A stretch of 5,516 bases of DNA from Nanobdellota archaeon. Its GTDB lineage: Archaea > Nanobdellota > Nanobdellia > Woesearchaeales > GCA-2686295. The notes under the pieces are model-generated. The model worked only from the letters and a program-made list of their open reading frames with translations, did not search any database and was not told the DNA's origin. Of the stretch, positions 4,191-5,516 are shown in pieces. The position numbers and the translations under genes are program-made. Within the stretch, counting starts at the first letter, position 1. Each line of letters begins with the position of its first letter. The stretch is from positions 1 to 5,516 of the forward strand of contig JAHJDK010000144.1 in NCBI GenBank assembly GCA_018812505.1, in the 5' to 3' direction.

Positions 4191-5267
4191 ATGGACTTTG
4201 TTGTAGAAAAAGCAGAAAGACAAACAGTTAAGAACGAGTCCTACAGTGAATACGATGTAGGGCAGGCCAATATAAAAGTAATTGGCGTTGGTGGAGCCGG
4301 TAATAACATGGTAAACTGGCTATACAAAAAAGGAATCAAAGGTGCCGAGATTCTAGGATGTAATACTGATCAACAACATCTCAATATTATTGAAGCGGAC
4401 AGAAAGTTCTTGCTAGGGAAAGATGTAACCAAAGGACTAGGTTGCGGAGGATTCCCGGAGAGAGGTGCAGAAGCAGCCCACGAGAGTCTGCAAGAAGTGA
4501 AGGAAGCCCTAAAAGGTTCTGACATGGTGTTCGTTTGCGCGGGCATGGGTGGAGGAACTGGAACTGGAGCTTCGCCAGTGATTGCAAATGTGGCTAAGGA
4601 TACAGGAGCGATAGTGATCGGAACAGTGACAATGCCTTTCAACATTGAAAGGGCCAGAGTTGACAAAGCAGAGTTTGGACTACAACAACTGAGACAACAG
4701 TCAGATACAGTGATAGTGATTGACAACAACCGTTTGGTTCAGATTGCAGGCAACTTGCCGGTGCAACAAGCTTTTGCAGTAGCAAACGAGTTGATAGCAA
4801 CTATGATTAAGGGAATCGTAGAAACCATTGCAATACCTTCCCTAGTGAACCTGGACTATGCAGATGTAAAAACAATAATGACTGATGGAGGAGTTGCTGC
4901 TATTGGAGTGGGAGCAAGCGACACAAACAACAGAGTAGAAGAAGCAGTAAAAGGAGCTCTAAGCAATCCTCTACTAGACATAAGCTATGAAGGTGCAACA
5001 GGAGCTATAATACATGTATCAGGCGGACCAGACATGACACTGGATGAAATCAGCAGGGTAGGTGAATTAGTAACTGAAAGCATGGACGACGATGCAAACG
5101 TTATCTGGGGTGCACGTGTGCTTGAAAACATGAAGGGAAAAATCACAGTGATGACAATCATCACAGGTGTGAAGAGTCCATGGATACTTGGTAAACTAAC
5201 AAGTAAACAAGCAGCAGCTCAAAAACAAGCAATGTCAGAAGAATTAGGTATTGAAATAGTAAGGTAA
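4191..5267 (+). CDS. ftsZ: Cell division GTPase FtsZ
   Basis: This tubulin-family GTPase polymerises at mid-cell and organises archaeal division. In 358 residues, a short N-terminal tail (1-27) precedes the GTPase domain: IKVIGVGGAGNNMVN (28-42, phosphate loop T1), NTD (58-60), the tubulin signature GGGTGTG (120-126), TMPFNIERA (147-155) and guanine-contacting DNN (178-180). The T7 synergy loop, which completes GTP hydrolysis in the neighbouring subunit, is intact as NLDYADVKTIM (Asp222, Asp225). The C-terminal domain runs from about 225 to 327 (GATGAIIHVSGGPDMTLDEI, VIWGARV, ITVMTIITGV). The tail is short (KSPWILG, then LGIEIVR at the very end), resembling archaeal FtsZ ends that recruit partners such as SepF; SepF itself is not in the window. 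Archaea often have two paralogues, FtsZ1 and FtsZ2; I cannot assign which this is. It is visibly richer in G and C than its neighbours, consistent with high expression. Its Shine-Dalgarno is strong, and its terminator is built around the stop codon. Confidence 0.98.
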   Translation: MDFVVEKAERQTVKNESYSEYDVGQANIKVIGVGGAGNNMVNWLYKKGIKGAEILGCNTDQQHLNIIEADRKFLLGKDVTKGLGCGGFPERGAEAAHESLQEVKEALKGSDMVFVCAGMGGGTGTGASPVIANVAKDTGAIVIGTVTMPFNIERARVDKAEFGLQQLRQQSDTVIVIDNNRLVQIAGNLPVQQAFAVANELIATMIKGIVETIAIPSLVNLDYADVKTIMTDGGVAAIGVGASDTNNRVEEAVKGALSNPLLDISYEGATGAIIHVSGGPDMTLDEISRVGELVTESMDDDANVIWGARVLENMKGKITVMTIITGVKSPWILGKLTSKQAAAQKQAMSEELGIEIVR

Positions 5268-5292
5268 AACCCTTACTAAATAATTTTTTTTT
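5257..5292 (+). terminator. ftsZ terminator hairpin overlapping the stop codon, followed by T9
   Basis: TAGTAAGG (5257-5264) pairs perfectly with CCTTACTA (5271-5278), an 8-bp stem with the 6-nt loop TAAAAC that contains the stop codon TAA (5265-5267). Six bases later comes a run of nine T (5284-5292). Archaeal termination depends mainly on T-runs; the hairpin adds a bacterial-like intrinsic layout. Confidence 0.7.
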
Positions 5293-5298
5293 ACAACA

Positions 5299-5389
5299 AA
5301 GGTCAAGCTTCTTTCTTGGCCTTCACCGTGTTTTGCATCACCCCCAATGATCCCCCAAAAAACGTGAAGGCCAAAACTTTTTTATTTTT
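5299..5389 (+). ncRNA. Structured C-rich element with mutually exclusive stems and trailing T tracts (candidate sRNA or second terminator)
   Basis: Three segments compete for pairing. A, AAGGTCAAG (5299-5307), pairs with B', CTTGGCCTT (5315-5323), over 9 bp with one G-U pair. B, TTGGCCTTCAC (5316-5326), pairs perfectly with C, GTGAAGGCCAA (5364-5374), over 11 bp. B-C extends inward after a bulged C5327 and a G-A mismatch to TTTTG/CAAAA (5331-5335 with 5356-5360). Inside, ATCA/TGAT flanks a CCCCCAA loop, and a second CCCCC lies at 5352-5356. T6 (5378-5383) and T5 (5385-5389) follow. This could be a bidirectional terminator between convergent genes, an independent small RNA with exposed C-rich segments, or the transcript of the opposite strand, which has a TATA-like AGTATATAAT at 5400-5391. 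The strand is uncertain. Confidence 0.5.
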
Positions 5390-5402
5390 AATTATATACT
5401 AC

Positions 5403-5516
5403 TTATTGCAGTAAAGGTTCGCTCATGAAAGCCTCTCTCTTTATATCTTCTATGATGTAATGCACTTTCTTATCCAATATCTTAAACTTTTTCTCAAACC
5501 GTTCCATGAAATCCTC
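5403..5516 (-). CDS. Unidentified protein, C-terminal part (start probably beyond right edge)
   Basis: I read this frame by hand on the minus strand; it is open from the right edge to a TAA at 5405-5403. The visible 37 residues begin EDFMERFEKKFKILDKKV and end REAFMSEPLLQ. They are charged and helical in character, with no recognisable motif or membrane segment. They are probably the tail of a longer protein. Alternatively, the ATG at 5507 is preceded by GAGG with a 5-nt gap, which could start a 34-residue small protein. The gene converges on ftsZ, and the structured T-rich region at 5268-5402 would separate the two transcripts. Confidence 0.6.
   Translation of the reverse strand, partial: EDFMERFEKKFKILDKKVHYIIEDIKREAFMSEPLLQ

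Noticed and set aside
4370..4729. Two minus-strand open frames antisense to ftsZ (4370-4729 and 4387-4587)
   Set aside because: They are mirror frames of highly conserved ftsZ coding sequence, with Ser/Pro/Leu-rich products and no start signals.

Overview
The window looks like a piece of an AT-rich archaeal chromosome, most plausibly from a DPANN-type lineage (Woesearchaeota/Pacearchaeota-like; the phylum is inferred and not proven by this window). Supporting signs are an archaeal three-domain ATP-dependent DNA ligase, an archaeal-type FtsZ, an HTH-CBS regulator of the archaeal type, a tRNA-Thr with U73 and no encoded CCA, and TATA boxes placed about 27 nt upstream of several start codons. 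That spacing predicts leaderless mRNAs.

Layout. (1) 1-398, minus: an HTH(XRE)-CBS regulator cut by the left edge. (2) 399-580: a gene-free stretch with an 18-bp copy of the tRNA 3' end and four back-to-back hairpins, two of them identical. (3) 581-653, minus: tRNA-Thr(CGU). (4) 663-815, minus: a 50-residue zinc-ribbon protein ending 9 bp before the tRNA. (5) 816-896: a divergent promoter region. (6) 897-2642, plus: DNA ligase, overlapping by ATGA with (7) 2639-3238, a HAD-superfamily hydrolase. (8) 3239-3390: a promoter with two tandem palindromes directly upstream of its TATA box. (9) 3391-3924, plus: a winged-helix regulator with a leaderless GTG start and a C-terminal half that resembles a degenerate nucleotidyltransferase. 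(10) 3925-4190: a complex ftsZ leader. (11) 4191-5267, plus: ftsZ, with a terminator hairpin built around its own stop codon. (12) 5299-5389: a second, C-rich, strongly structured element followed by T tracts. (13) 5403-5516, minus: the 3' end of another gene, cut by the right edge.

How it works together: ligase and HAD are almost certainly one operon. The winged-helix gene carries what looks like its own operator and may be autoregulated. It lies directly upstream of ftsZ, but ftsZ has its own promoters, and it is the only gene here with both a leader and a strong Shine-Dalgarno sequence. The zinc-ribbon gene and tRNA-Thr may share a transcript.

The coding genes belong to recognisable families. 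The less ordinary material is non-coding: the duplicated tRNA end with its hairpin cluster, the tandem operator, the ftsZ leader, and the C-rich hairpin with alternative pairings after ftsZ.
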